From: Alphaproteobacteria bacterium MarineAlpha12_Bin1
GTDB lineage: Bacteria > Pseudomonadota > Alphaproteobacteria > UBA6615
Assembly: GCA_002937505.1 (NCBI GenBank)
Contig: PTJY01000004.1
Span: forward strand, 213,150-277,149
Direction of reading: 5' to 3'
Length of the DNA stretch: 64,000 bases
The position numbers and the translations under genes are program-made. The first letter of the stretch is position 1. Every line of letters begins with the position of its first letter. Positions 30,205-39,555 of the stretch are shown piece by piece. Under the pieces are notes generated by a model. That model did not search any database. It saw nothing but the letters and a program-made list of their open reading frames with translations, and was not told the DNA's origin.

Positions 30205-30412
30205 TTTTCAGGTCATTTATTTATATTGTTTTAATCATAAATTCCAATTTGTATAAATAATCAAGAAAAAATTAAATAAACAATCTTTAATTTGTGCATA
30301 TATGTGCATATAACAGACATAGTATATTTATAAGTGGCTAAAACTTATAACGTTTAGGTTTTTTTGATAAACTAATTTTTGATGTAATACTTGATCAAAT
30401 AGGAATGCGACG

Positions 30413-30904
30413 ATGGGTGAACGAGTTTGGAAAATATATCTATCAGGTGAAATACATAGCGATTGGCGCGAACAAATAGAATTAGGCGTTAAAGAGGTTG
30501 ACTTGCCTGTTGTCTTAAATGCTCCAGTAACAGTGCATGAGGATTCAGACGATTGTGGTGTGACTATATTAGGTAAAGAGGATTCTGTTTTCTGGCATGA
30601 CCATAAAGGAGCTCTACTTAACTCAGTGCGAACTAATACACTTATTAGTGACGCAGATATAGTAGTTGTGAGATTTGGGGAGAAATATAAACAGTGGAAC
30701 GCTGCATTTGATGCTGGTTATGCAGCCGCATTAAACAAGCCGACTATAATTTTGCATCAGGAAGAGCATAATCATGCTTTAAAAGAAATAGATGCTTCGG
30801 CCAAGGTTGTGGCAAGAACTCCCCAACAAGTCGTTCAAGCACTTGTTTATGTAATAAAAGGTATCCTGCCAAAGAACATATCAGTTGAACAAGCCGCCGA
30901 ATAG
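30413..30904 (+). CDS. YtoQ family protein
   Basis: This 163-residue protein matches the uncharacterised YtoQ family. Recognisable segments are KIYLSGEIHSDWREQI, LNAPVTVHEDSDDCG, the ADIVVVRFGEKYKQWNAAFDAG stretch (split here: VVRFGEKYKQWNAAFDAG) and the hydrophobic end PTIILHQEEHNHALKEID. The fold resembles nucleoside 2-deoxyribosyltransferase-like Rossmann domains, so a nucleotide-related role is possible but unproven. An AGGA ribosome site precedes the ATG. Confidence 0.85.
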   Translation: MGERVWKIYLSGEIHSDWREQIELGVKEVDLPVVLNAPVTVHEDSDDCGVTILGKEDSVFWHDHKGALLNSVRTNTLISDADIVVVRFGEKYKQWNAAFDAGYAAALNKPTIILHQEEHNHALKEIDASAKVVARTPQQVVQALVYVIKGILPKNISVEQAAE

Positions 30905-30926
30905 AAAACTGATTTAGTCCAAGTTT

Positions 30927-32231
30927 TTATACGCCAGCTTTATCTAGAGCTTGCTCGAGATCGGCTATAATATCATTGACTGACTCTAGGCCGACGGAGA
31001 TTCTTATGACCTCGGCACCGGCACCGGCATCTAAGCGCTGCTCATCGGTTAGTTGTCTATGTGTGGTTGATGCGGGATGTATAATCAGAGACCTAGTATC
31101 CCCTAAATTGGCTAAGTGTGATATTAGCTCAGTACTTTCTACAAGTTTAATTCCTGCTTCGTATCCCCCTAGCAAACCGAAAGTAAATAGAGCTCCTGGT
31201 CCTTTAGGTAAATATTTTTTGGCGAGTTCGTAGTAGGGGCTATTTTTTAGCCCTGCATATGACACCCATTCAACTCCTGAATGATTGTTTAAAAATTCTG
31301 AAACAATCATGGCGTTTTCAACGTGACGCTCCATTCTTAGCGGCAGGGTTTCAATACCTGTAGAAATTAGTGAAGCATTAGTTGGGGATAATGTCGGGCC
31401 TAAGTCCCTAAGCGCGACAGCGCGACCTTTAGTAGAGAATCCAAAGTCACCAAAAGTTTCGTAAAAGGTTAAATTATGGTAGGCCGGATCAGGTTGAGTT
31501 AGGGAAGGGAACTTATCATTTTGTGCCCAGTCAAATTTACCACTTTCTACAACTATTCCACCCATAGCATTGCCATGTCCACCTAAGTATTTAGTCATGG
31601 AGTGAATAATGATGTCAGCACCCCACTCAAAAGGTTGACATAGATATGGACTAGCTGTTGTGTTATCCACAATTAAGGGGATACCTTCTGATTTTGCAAT
31701 TTTGGATAATGGTTCAATATCAATTACAATACCGCCCGGATTTGCTAGCACTTCTGTAAAAATAGCTTTGGTATCTTTATCTATCGAGTTTTTAAATGAA
31801 TCGAGATTTGCAGTATCAGCAAATCTGCATTCCCATCCAAATTTTTTAAAAGTATGGGTGAATTGTGTTATTGATCCTCCATAGAGATTTGGAGAAGAAA
31901 CAAAGTTCGCTCCTGGTTCCATCAGAATGTACATGGCTAATAGCTGAGCTGCGTGTCCCGACGCTGTCGCTACGGCTGCACGACCGTTTTCAAGTGCAGC
32001 TACTTTTTCCTCTAGTGCGGAAACTGTAGGGTTGCCTATGCGGCTATAAAGATACCCAAAAGTTTGCAGATTGAATAGTGAAGCTGCATGATCTACATCA
32101 TCAAATACGTAGGCTGTTGAATTATATATAGGGACGTTTCTTGCTCCAGTAGTTGGATCTGGTGATGCACCTGCATGTATTGCAAGAGTTTCGAACCCGG
32201 GTGGTTTGGCTTGTTTTGACTTGTTTTTCAT
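30927..32231 (-). CDS. metY: O-acetylhomoserine sulfhydrylase / aminocarboxypropyltransferase
   Basis: This PLP enzyme makes homocysteine from O-acetylhomoserine and sulfide. It has the Cys/Met metabolism PLP signature: FETLAIHAGASPDPTTGARN, the GRAAVATASGHAAQ segment, and the lysine site in DIIIHSMTKYLGGHGNAMGG. It is 434 residues from ATG at 32231. The longer reading frame reaches into the neighbouring CoA-binding gene. It is the last gene of a minus-strand set with two CoA-binding proteins and an enoyl-CoA hydratase. Confidence 0.93.
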   Translation of the reverse strand: MKNKSKQAKPPGFETLAIHAGASPDPTTGARNVPIYNSTAYVFDDVDHAASLFNLQTFGYLYSRIGNPTVSALEEKVAALENGRAAVATASGHAAQLLAMYILMEPGANFVSSPNLYGGSITQFTHTFKKFGWECRFADTANLDSFKNSIDKDTKAIFTEVLANPGGIVIDIEPLSKIAKSEGIPLIVDNTTASPYLCQPFEWGADIIIHSMTKYLGGHGNAMGGIVVESGKFDWAQNDKFPSLTQPDPAYHNLTFYETFGDFGFSTKGRAVALRDLGPTLSPTNASLISTGIETLPLRMERHVENAMIVSEFLNNHSGVEWVSYAGLKNSPYYELAKKYLPKGPGALFTFGLLGGYEAGIKLVESTELISHLANLGDTRSLIIHPASTTHRQLTDEQRLDAGAGAEVIRISVGLESVNDIIADLEQALDKAGV

Positions 32232-32259
32232 AGTGTTTTTGCTCACGTAACTCTTAATG

Positions 32260-32745
32260 TCATCTAATTTTTTTTGACCTTCTAGAAGAGATGACCCTGG
32301 TATTAACACCCCCCCAACCTAACTCGCCGCTCAATCTGCCAAATTCAATTTTAGGGCAACGATCCATTATAACCACTAGGCCAGCATTTTCAGCTTTTTT
32401 TGCGGCCTCATCATGACGTATAGTCAATTGCATCCAAACAATCTTAGCTCCAATTTCAATTGCGTCATCGACAATGGCTGGCACTCGCTCCGGTTTTTGA
32501 AATATGTCGACCATTTCAATAGAAAATGGAATACTTTTCAAACTTCCATACACAGTTTCACCTAGGAGTTGTTGTCCTTCTATGCCTGGGTTAACAGGTA
32601 TTACCCTATATCCTTTTTCTTGTAGGTACTTCATTGCAAAATAGCTCGGCCTATTCCAATTACTACTAGCGCCAATCATTGCTATTACGTTTGTTTCAGA
32701 TAGAATTCTTCGTATTTGCCAATCGGGGTAATATAATTTTTCCAT
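32260..32745 (-). CDS. CoA-binding protein (Rossmann domain), copy 2
   Basis: This 161-residue single-domain protein belongs to the CoA_binding family. The nucleotide-binding loop reads VIAMIGASSNWNRPSYFAMKYL, followed by GYRVIPVNPGIEGQQLLGETVY, VDIFQKPERVPAIVDDAIEIG and MDRCPKIE. It is a paralogue of the adjacent gene at 32784-33212, about 38 bases upstream. Members of this family are often found beside metY. Their function is not firmly known. Confidence 0.9.
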   Translation of the reverse strand: MEKLYYPDWQIRRILSETNVIAMIGASSNWNRPSYFAMKYLQEKGYRVIPVNPGIEGQQLLGETVYGSLKSIPFSIEMVDIFQKPERVPAIVDDAIEIGAKIVWMQLTIRHDEAAKKAENAGLVVIMDRCPKIEFGRLSGELGWGGVNTRVISSRRSKKIR

Positions 32746-32783
32746 AATTTTCGTCCTTAATTTAGATGGGCTAACTTAGAATT

Positions 32784-33212
32784 CTATTTTAAGTCTAATC
32801 TTGGAATCTCGATTGCAGGACAACGATCCATTATTACTATTTTACCAAAAGATCTGGCGACTTGAGCCGATTCTTCATCTATTACTCCGAGTTGCATCCA
32901 TATGAAAGATGCATTTATTTGTAGGGCATGTTCTACTATTGGCTTTACGTATTTAGAACGTCTAAATATGTCAACCATATCAACCCTTTCTGGTACATCT
33001 AGTAGAGAAGGAAATACTTGTTCTCCAAGAATCTTTTGACCTGCTGCATTGGGGTTAACAGGGTACACATTAAAACCATTAAATTGTAGATACTTCATCA
33101 CCCGCCAACTAGCACGGCTAGCACCTTTAGGGCTTGCCCCTACTAAGGCTATGTTTTTTGTATTTAAAAATATTTTTTTGAACAAATCGTCTGTGTACAA
33201 GAAACCATTCAT
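32784..33212 (-). CDS. CoA-binding protein (Rossmann domain), copy 1
   Basis: This 142-residue CoA_binding family protein has IALVGASPKGASRASWRVMKYL, VYPVNPNAAGQKILGEQVF, VDIFRRSKYVKPIVEHAL and MDRCPAIE. It resembles the next gene throughout its length, so the pair arose by tandem duplication. The copies have diverged clearly, so the duplication is old. It starts exactly where the enoyl-CoA hydratase ends, suggesting coupled translation. Confidence 0.9.
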   Translation of the reverse strand: MNGFLYTDDLFKKIFLNTKNIALVGASPKGASRASWRVMKYLQFNGFNVYPVNPNAAGQKILGEQVFPSLLDVPERVDMVDIFRRSKYVKPIVEHALQINASFIWMQLGVIDEESAQVARSFGKIVIMDRCPAIEIPRLDLK

Positions 33213-34076
33213 TTAGGTTTTATCCTTGTCGACTAATGCTTTTCTTGGACTTTGATCCCAAACGGGTTGTCGTTTGTTTATAAAAGCGTCAAACCCTTCA
33301 GCAGCATCCTTGTCCATGACATTGTTTGCCATTTCAGTACTTGCAAATTTATAAGCGTCGCTTATTCCCATTTCAATGTGCTGGTAGAATGCTTGTTTAC
33401 CAATTTTCAAGCTGTGAAAGCTCTTTTCTGATAACTTAATAGCTAATTCTTCTACGCTAATACTGAGTACAGATTCATCGACGGCTTTATTGATAAGGCC
33501 GACTTCCACCGCGCGTTCAGCGCTTATAAAATCACCAGTTAGCAGCATTTCCATTGAATGTTTCCTGCTTAGGTTCCTACTTAAGGCAACACCTGGTGTC
33601 GTGCAAAATAAACCGTTATTAATTCCCGATACAGCAAAACTTGACAGCGTTGAAGCTATCGCCAGGTCACAAGTAGCAACCAACTGACATCCTGCAGCAG
33701 TAGCTATTCCATTTACCTTTGCTATTACGGGTTGTGGCAAGCGATGTATTGAAAGCATAAGTTTACTACATTGGGCAAATAAATTATTTTGATATTTATA
33801 AGTGTAATTATGTCTCATGTCTTTGAGGTCATGCCCAGTACAAAAAGCTTTTCCATTAGCTTCTAATACTATTACGCGTATACTTTTATCTGTTGCTAAA
33901 TCATCCAAACAGTCCTGAATTAAGCTTAACATTTGACTTGAGAGAACGTTCAACTTTTTTGGTTGATTCAAAGTGATCGTGGCCAACGGGCCATTTGTCT
34001 TTTTTAATAAAATATCACCTTCACTGGAAGATAATGATTTTGAATCATCTGTAACCATTTGCTCACAACCTTGCAT
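33213..34076 (-). CDS. Enoyl-CoA hydratase/isomerase family protein
   Basis: A crotonase-fold protein of 287 residues with TLNQPKKLNVLSSQMLSLI, AFCTGHDLKDMRHN for the first half of the oxyanion hole and KVNGIATAAGCQLVATCDLA for the second. Helix 3 differs from classic short-chain enoyl-CoA hydratase in lacking the usual Glu-Glu pair that I can identify, so hydratase activity is likely but not certain. ATG at 34061 (codon 6) is an alternative start. First gene of the minus-strand set ending in metY. Confidence 0.88.
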   Translation of the reverse strand: MQGCEQMVTDDSKSLSSSEGDILLKKTNGPLATITLNQPKKLNVLSSQMLSLIQDCLDDLATDKSIRVIVLEANGKAFCTGHDLKDMRHNYTYKYQNNLFAQCSKLMLSIHRLPQPVIAKVNGIATAAGCQLVATCDLAIASTLSSFAVSGINNGLFCTTPGVALSRNLSRKHSMEMLLTGDFISAERAVEVGLINKAVDESVLSISVEELAIKLSEKSFHSLKIGKQAFYQHIEMGISDAYKFASTEMANNVMDKDAAEGFDAFINKRQPVWDQSPRKALVDKDKT

Positions 34077-34160
34077 TTTAGTTGTTATTTATAACTGCTT
34101 TTAATTAACTACAGAAATAATTTTTTTATTGATTAACAAAAAATGGATTACGATTTGTAA

Positions 34161-34174
34161 GGTATTATAATACC
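34161..34174. promoter_or_regulatory. Perfect 14-bp palindrome, possible operator
   Basis: GGTATTATAATACC is a perfect inverted repeat in the intergenic region between the divergent enoyl-CoA hydratase and rplM genes. It could be a dimeric repressor site for either gene. A single occurrence in an AT-rich spacer is weak evidence. Confidence 0.3.
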
Positions 34175-34213
34175 ATATTGTTAACTCTTTATAATATAAT
34201 GAAAAATTCATTA

Positions 34214-34246
34214 TTGACAGGGGATAATAACTTAAATAAGTATAAC
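34214..34246 (+). promoter_or_regulatory. Candidate promoter for rplM-rpsI
   Basis: A perfect TTGACA hexamer at 34214-34219 lies upstream of rplM, with TATAAC at 34241-34246. The spacing of 21 bases is longer than ideal, so the -10 element is uncertain. Confidence 0.35.
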
Positions 34247-34300
34247 TTATAAATCTCCTGAAAAGAATCTTTAATACTTCATAATTAAGTGGAAAAACTT

Positions 34301-34780
34301 ATGCGTATGCAGGCTCAGAAATCATATAGCGCTAAACCGAGTGAAGTAGATGCGAAATGGTGGATCATAGATGCGGAAGATGCAGTCCTTGGTAGAATGG
34401 CTGTCATTGTTGCCGATAGGCTTAGAGGTAAACATAAACCAATGTTTACTCCCAATATAGATTGTGGTGATCATATTATAATTATAAACGCAGAAAAAGT
34501 TTATTTGTCAGGAAATAAAAAGGATAACAAGGTTTATCATCGACATACAGGCTACCCTGGTGGTTTAAAAAGTCGAACCGCAGGTGAAATATTAGAGGGT
34601 GATCACTCTGATCGAGTTATAAGAAAAGCAGTAGAGCGGATGCTTCCAAAAACAAAGATGGGACGGGCACAACTAAAGAAATTGAAAGTTTATCCAGGAC
34701 CAGACCATCCCCATGAGTCTCAGCAACCTGAAAATATAGATATAGCTGCTTTAAGTGCAAAGAATAAGAGGAATGACTGA
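34301..34780 (+). CDS. rplM: 50S ribosomal protein L13
   Basis: This 159-residue ribosomal protein has the characteristic [34 protein letters not shown] and [14 protein letters not shown] segments and the conserved [21 protein letters not shown] chose ATG at 34301 over the GTG at 34289. ATG at 34307 is another possibility. Its stop overlaps the first possible start of rpsI. Confidence 0.97.
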   Translation: MRMQAQKSYSAKPSEVDAKWWIIDAEDAVLGRMAVIVADRLRGKHKPMFTPNIDCGDHIIIINAEKVYLSGNKKDNKVYHRHTGYPGGLKSRTAGEILEGDHSDRVIRKAVERMLPKTKMGRAQLKKLKVYPGPDHPHESQQPENIDIAALSAKNKRND

Positions 34781-34781
34781 A

Positions 34782-35252
34782 ATGTCTGACGTTAGTACTC
34801 AAGAGGCAAGTGAACCAGTAATTCAAGAGGCTGCAGCTACTATTGGCAAACCAGCAATTGATGAATTTGGAAGAACATACGCTACTGGTAAGAGAAAAGA
34901 CGCAGTAGCAAGGGTTTGGATAAAGCCTGGCACAGGATCGTTCACAATTAATGGACGAGATGGAGGTGTCTATTTTGCTCGTCCTGTTCTACGAATGGTT
35001 CTATCTCAACCATTCCAGATAACTGATAGAGTCGGTCAATATGACATTAGTTGTACAGTATCTGGTGGAGGTCTATCTGGACAAGCTGGTGCTGTGCGTC
35101 ATGGCCTATCTAAGGCCTTAAGTCTACGTGAGCCCGAGTTGAGGGCTGTTCTTAAAAAAGCGGGTATGTTAACTCGAGATTCACGTGTTGTGGAACGTAA
35201 GAAATATGGAAGGGCAAAAGCACGTCGAAGTTTCCAATTTTCCAAGCGTTGA
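34782..35252 (+). CDS. rpsI: 30S ribosomal protein S9
   Basis: This 156-residue ribosomal protein has an acidic N-terminal extension ([12 protein letters not shown]) before the S9 core [20 protein letters not shown] and ends in the classic [19 protein letters not shown] chose ATG at 34782 because AGAGGA lies nine bases upstream. An ATG at 34773 is too close to it. Cotranscribed with rplM and followed by a strong terminator. Confidence 0.97.
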   Translation: MSDVSTQEASEPVIQEAAATIGKPAIDEFGRTYATGKRKDAVARVWIKPGTGSFTINGRDGGVYFARPVLRMVLSQPFQITDRVGQYDISCTVSGGGLSGQAGAVRHGLSKALSLREPELRAVLKKAGMLTRDSRVVERKKYGRAKARRSFQFSKR

Positions 35253-35282
35253 TTTGTATCCCTTTATTATCTAATTAAAAAC

Positions 35283-35314
35283 AAGGGGTTAGATTATTCT
35301 AAACCCCTTTTTTT
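35283..35314 (+). terminator. Rho-independent terminator after rpsI
   Basis: AAGGGGTTAGA and TCTAAACCCCTT form an 11-bp stem with one bulge and a TTAT loop, followed by a run of seven or more T. It lies 30 bases after the rpsI stop. Confidence 0.93.
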
Positions 35315-35504
35315 CAACAAAAATATAAACGACTGCCACTCTGTTTGGATTGGAAGTTTTATTTACGGTTCAAATTTACTTTACTTAAGAAAATCTGGAT
35401 TGTTGGATTTTATAAAATTCAAGTTAACTACCATTTATTACAAACGTAGTAACGGGAATGTGAACATATGTTTTTAGAAAGAATTAATTAAGGATGATAG
35501 ACAG

Positions 35505-36317
35505 ATGAAACAGCAAATAAACAAATTTGTAGATCACTCTTTCTTCCAGAAATCTATAATGGCATTGATTATAATCAATGCTGTAATACTTGGGTTAGAG
35601 ACATCACCAACAATAACTAGAGCTATTGGACAGGAACTACAACTTTTTGATCAGGCAGTAATTATAATATTTTGTATTGAGCTTGCGTTAAGAATTTATG
35701 CAAAAGGGCTACACTTTTTCAAAGATCCTTGGGGGATCTTTGACTTTTTAGTAATTGGTATCACATTAGTTCCATCTAATGAATCACTGTCGGTACTGAG
35801 AGCATTAAGAGTACTAAGAGTATTCAGGTTAGTATCTGCTGTACCGCGACTACGGAGAATAGTAACAGCTCTGTTGCACGCCGTGCCCGGAGTGGGAGCG
35901 ATAATAATATTACTATTACTAGTTTTTTATGTTTTTTCCGTTATAACGACAGAAATATTTGGTCAAAATTTCCCAGACTGGTTCGGTACCCTTGGAAATT
36001 CAATGTTTACACTTTTCCAAATTATGACATTAGAAAGCTGGTCTATGGGGATTGTCCGACCAGTAATGGAAATTTATCCATGGGCTTCGATTTTATTTGT
36101 TATTTTTATAACTTTATCAAGCTTTACAGTGTTAAATTTATTTATCGCTATTATTATAGATTCTCTACAAACTTTAAATGAAAATAAACAGGATAATGAA
36201 TACGGTGAAAAGAAGGTTAGCGAAAATCATATAACTGAAAAACTACACACTGAGTTAAAGCAAGTGCGGAGTGAGATAGAGGAGCTCAAACGTATGATAA
36301 TTAGCCAATCTCGATGA
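35505..36317 (+). CDS. NaChBac-type voltage-gated sodium channel
   Basis: A 270-residue single-repeat voltage-gated channel. Six helices are seen. S4 has arginines spaced every three residues (R99, R102, R105, R108). The pore filter is TLESWS at 175-180, the Na+-selective type of the bacterial channel family (BacNav), not the K+ filter TVGYG. The tail from about residue 240 is a charged coiled coil (TEKLHTELKQVRSEIEELKR) expected to tetramerise the channel. AAGGATG precedes the ATG. Transcribed alone. Family role: Na+ entry linked to motility, pH or osmotic responses. Confidence 0.95.
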   Translation: MKQQINKFVDHSFFQKSIMALIIINAVILGLETSPTITRAIGQELQLFDQAVIIIFCIELALRIYAKGLHFFKDPWGIFDFLVIGITLVPSNESLSVLRALRVLRVFRLVSAVPRLRRIVTALLHAVPGVGAIIILLLLVFYVFSVITTEIFGQNFPDWFGTLGNSMFTLFQIMTLESWSMGIVRPVMEIYPWASILFVIFITLSSFTVLNLFIAIIIDSLQTLNENKQDNEYGEKKVSENHITEKLHTELKQVRSEIEELKRMIISQSR

Positions 36318-36464
36318 CAAATCCGTTCACAAAGAACTATTCTGGGATTTGTTCAAACATAATATAAAACAGGCTCTTTTTTTTATTTAAAAATTCTTTA
36401 AAGTTAATATGATCGAAACATATTTATAAAAATAATTTTAGTTTTTAAATTCAGGAGGCAAATT

Positions 36465-36788
36465 ATGAAAGCGTATTTATTGGGATCATATTCCCCATCA
36501 GGATTGAAGGGACTTATCGCTGGTGGTGGTGCTGGTCGGAAGGCTGCAATTGATAAACTTAGCCAAACACTTGGTTTGAAAATACTAGATGTAGCTTTCA
36601 CTAGAGGTGAATTTGATGTAACAGTGACCTTTGAATGCGACAGTGAAGAATCTGCATTAGGTTTGGCGATCGCAGTTAAATCGTCTGGAGGTTTTGAAAG
36701 GGCAGTAGTTTTAACAGAGCTTGATATGGATTCAATAGCTGATCATGCCCGTAAGGCAGGGGCTTCATACACTCCTCCAAATGCCTAG
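36465..36788 (+). CDS. GYD-domain protein
   Basis: A 107-residue protein with the GYD fold (KAYLLGSYSPSGLKGL, then GRKAAIDKLSQTLGLKI, and DVTVTFECDSEESALGLAIAVKSSGG, read as two adjoining stretches). Such proteins are small ferredoxin-like alpha/beta barrels with unknown function. An optimal AGGAGG lies eight bases upstream of the ATG, suggesting high expression. It has its own terminator. Confidence 0.85.
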   Translation: MKAYLLGSYSPSGLKGLIAGGGAGRKAAIDKLSQTLGLKILDVAFTRGEFDVTVTFECDSEESALGLAIAVKSSGGFERAVVLTELDMDSIADHARKAGASYTPPNA

Positions 36789-36841
36789 GATAAAACTTCG
36801 ATCTATGTATTTAAACTAACTTATATTACCTACGTATTTAC

Positions 36842-36875
36842 AGGCGGAGAGTAAAATCTCCGCCTCTTTTATTTT
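36842..36875 (+). terminator. Rho-independent terminator after the GYD gene
   Basis: A perfect 9-bp stem, AGGCGGAGA with TCTCCGCCT, and a GTAAAA loop, followed by CTTTTATTTT. It ends the transcript of the GYD-domain gene 54 bases after its stop. Confidence 0.93.
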
Positions 36876-36971
36876 CTGATAGATGCTTTATAGATAGGTT
36901 CAACAATGATTGAAATCATATCAGCGTATTAATATTAGATTTCAAATTAACTATTTAAATATTGGTTTAAT

Positions 36972-38648
36972 ATGATGCAAATACCGGACATAGAAATAGC
37001 TAGAAACTCTGAAGTGCTTCCTATTAAAGAAGTAGCTAATAACTTGGGGGTTCCTGAGAAACATTTATTTCAATATGGTCCATACAAGGCAAAGATCGAC
37101 CTAGAGTATATCCAGAGCCTCAACAGTCGACCGAGGGGCAAATTAATATTAGTTACTGCTTTGACGCCAACTCCGGCTGGCGAAGGTAAAACGACAACGA
37201 CAGTAGGCCTTGGCGATGGCTTAAACAAGATTGGTAAGAAAACAGTTATTTGTATTAGGGAGCCATCACTAGGCCCGTGTTTTGGTATTAAAGGAGGAGC
37301 TGCTGGTGGTGGGTATTCTCAAGTAGTTCCTATGGAAGATATAAACCTTCATTTTACTGGTGATATTCACGCTATAAGTTCTGCCCATAACCTTATGAGT
37401 GCTTTAATAGATAACCATGTTCATTGGGGTAATAATTTATCTATTGATGTAAGGAAGATTGATTGGAGAAGGGTAATAGACATCAATGATCGAGCTTTAC
37501 GCCAAATTGTTCAGTCACTGGGTGGGCCTTCAAATGGTATTCCAAGAGAATCTGGTTTTGATATAACGGTAGCTTCTGAAGTAATGGCCATTTTCTGTTT
37601 AGCTACGTCATTGAAAGATTTAGAACGAAGATTAGGTAATATAGTTATCGGGTCAAATAAAGAAAACCTTCCTATCACTGTTAAAGATTTATCCGGTGAG
37701 GGATCAATGGCTGTGCTACTTAAGGACGCTTTAATGCCTAATTTAGTTCAGACATTAGAGCACACTCCGGCATTTGTTCATGGAGGACCTTTTGCTAATA
37801 TTGCTCATGGATGTAACTCTATAATTGCGACAGATGCCGCACTTCATTTATCCGACTATGTTGTTACGGAGGCTGGTTTTGGAGCAGACTTAGGGGCAGA
37901 AAAGTTTTTCAATATTAAATGCAGAAAATCAGGACTAGAGCCTGCAGCCGCAGTAGTCGTTGCAACTGTTCGTGCTTTGAAAATGCATGGAGGAGTGGAC
38001 TTATCTGAGCTAAAAAACGTTGATGTTACCGCTGTTTCACGGGGGCTATCAAACTTACGTCGACATATCTCAAACATAAAAAAGTTTGGAGTTCCTGTTA
38101 TTGTAGCAATTAATAGATTTAGTGCTGATTCTGATTCTGAAATCATGGAAATCAAGAATAATATTTCATCTTTAAATGTTGATGTTGTTGAGTGTAATCA
38201 TTGGAAAAATGGATCAGAAGGCATAATAGATTTGGCTACCAAAGTAAGTGAATTAGTGGATGAAGGCGTTTCTCAGTTCCAACCACTTTATGAGGAAAAT
38301 CAATCATTGTTTGAGAAAATTAATATTATATGTAGGGAAATTTATGGAGCTAAGGAGGCAATAGCTAATAAAAGTATCAGAGAGAAATTAAGAGAGTGGG
38401 AAAGCCAAGGTTTTGGAAAATTTCCAATTTGTATTGCTAAAACCCAGTATAGTTTTTCTACTGATCCGAATCTACTTGGAGCTCCAAAAGACCACGTTGT
38501 TCCGATAAGAGAAGTACGGTTATCAGCAGGCGCGGAGTTTGTCGTAGCTATCTGTGGGCAAATAATGACCCTTCCAGGTTTACCAAGTGAGCCTGCTGCA
38601 AATAACATTAGATTAGACGATAACGATTTAATAACTGGGTTGTTTTAA
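36972..38648 (+). CDS. fhs: Formate--tetrahydrofolate ligase
   Basis: This 558-residue enzyme makes 10-formyl-THF from formate, ATP and THF. It has the P-loop [20 protein letters not shown], the [20 protein letters not shown] stretch, and the substrate segments [19 protein letters not shown] and [16 protein letters not shown]. Expected one-carbon role: supply of formyl groups or oxidation of formate from methylated compounds, in link with glyA elsewhere in the window. ATG at 36972 and 36975 are equivalent starts. Confidence 0.97.
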   Translation: MMQIPDIEIARNSEVLPIKEVANNLGVPEKHLFQYGPYKAKIDLEYIQSLNSRPRGKLILVTALTPTPAGEGKTTTTVGLGDGLNKIGKKTVICIREPSLGPCFGIKGGAAGGGYSQVVPMEDINLHFTGDIHAISSAHNLMSALIDNHVHWGNNLSIDVRKIDWRRVIDINDRALRQIVQSLGGPSNGIPRESGFDITVASEVMAIFCLATSLKDLERRLGNIVIGSNKENLPITVKDLSGEGSMAVLLKDALMPNLVQTLEHTPAFVHGGPFANIAHGCNSIIATDAALHLSDYVVTEAGFGADLGAEKFFNIKCRKSGLEPAAAVVVATVRALKMHGGVDLSELKNVDVTAVSRGLSNLRRHISNIKKFGVPVIVAINRFSADSDSEIMEIKNNISSLNVDVVECNHWKNGSEGIIDLATKVSELVDEGVSQFQPLYEENQSLFEKINIICREIYGAKEAIANKSIREKLREWESQGFGKFPICIAKTQYSFSTDPNLLGAPKDHVVPIREVRLSAGAEFVVAICGQIMTLPGLPSEPAANNIRLDDNDLITGLF

Positions 38649-38672
38649 ATATTTGGTGTCACAATCATAGTT

Positions 38673-39521
38673 TTACATGTAATCCTTAAGTAATTTAAGG
38701 TGCTCTTGTTCCATAGTCATCTTATTGATTAAATCATCTTTATTTCCATGATTCTCTTTGCCGTCATTACGGAGCTTATACAACGTTTCATAGGTTGCTT
38801 TAATGCCCTCAAAATATGGCGAATGACCTTGTAGACAAAATTTAACATTCTGGGAAGCCAGATATGATTTGTCAGAAAGATCTGACGATATTCCGCCCAA
38901 CATGATTGGTGTTTCTATATTTTGAGTGACTTTATTTAAATCTTCTCGTGATTTTAAACCTACCAAGAAAATCACATCAACACCAACTTCTGCATACGCG
39001 ATAACTCGTTTTAGCACCTCGTCCATATCTGTCATAATAGGAGCACTGGTTCTACCCATTATAACAAGATTTGGGTCTATTCTTGCTGCAAGGGCCGCTC
39101 TCATTTTGTTTACACCTTCTTCAACTGATATTAATTGTGGTTTATTATTACTACCAAAAGATATTGGTAATTCAGTATCTTCTATTGAAAGTGCTGATAC
39201 GCCAGCTATCTCAAGAGACTCAACTGTGCGCATTACATTTAGTGCATTTCCATAACCGTGATCAGCGTCAACAATAATTGGTAGTTCACAAGCGCGGCAA
39301 ATCCTATGAGCCTGATCAGAGAATTCGCTTAAAGTAAGAAGAGTTAGATCTGGAGCACCCAGCACTGTCATGGATGCTATGGATCCTGCGAACATTCCTA
39401 CCTCAAATCCAATCTCTTCTGCCATTCTTGCTGATAGCGGGTCTGAAACAGAACCAGGAAAGTAACATTCTTGTTTTGAAAGCAGGGAACGAAATATTTT
39501 ACGTCTTTTATCCCATTTCAT
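38673..39521 (-). CDS. Isocitrate lyase/PEP mutase family protein (oxaloacetate decarboxylase-like)
   Basis: A 282-residue alpha/beta barrel of the PEP mutase/isocitrate lyase superfamily. FPGSVSDPLSARMAEEIGFE, IVDADHGYGNALNVMRTVE and SALSIEDTELPISFG give the metal-binding Asp residues and the gating loop region. The subgroup resembles proteins with oxaloacetate decarboxylase activity rather than methylisocitrate lyase, since the KKCGH-type catalytic Cys motif is absent. Precise substrate is not known. It starts the accessory catabolic half of the window. Confidence 0.85.
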   Translation of the reverse strand: MKWDKRRKIFRSLLSKQECYFPGSVSDPLSARMAEEIGFEVGMFAGSIASMTVLGAPDLTLLTLSEFSDQAHRICRACELPIIVDADHGYGNALNVMRTVESLEIAGVSALSIEDTELPISFGSNNKPQLISVEEGVNKMRAALAARIDPNLVIMGRTSAPIMTDMDEVLKRVIAYAEVGVDVIFLVGLKSREDLNKVTQNIETPIMLGGISSDLSDKSYLASQNVKFCLQGHSPYFEGIKATYETLYKLRNDGKENHGNKDDLINKMTMEQEHLKLLKDYM

Positions 39522-39555
39522 TTATGTAAGCCTTTAGTTTGATCAAGATTAAATA

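Noticed and set aside
32245..32309. N-terminal extension of metY into the CoA-binding gene
   Set aside because: The extension overlaps the neighbouring gene, has no homology-like content, and the MKNKSKQAKPPGFETLAIHAG start fits the family.
34077..34288. SAM or SAH riboswitch upstream of the metY group
   Set aside because: I looked for conserved SAM-II or SAH blocks in the leader upstream of the enoyl-CoA hydratase gene and saw none, only an AT-rich leader with the 14-bp palindrome.
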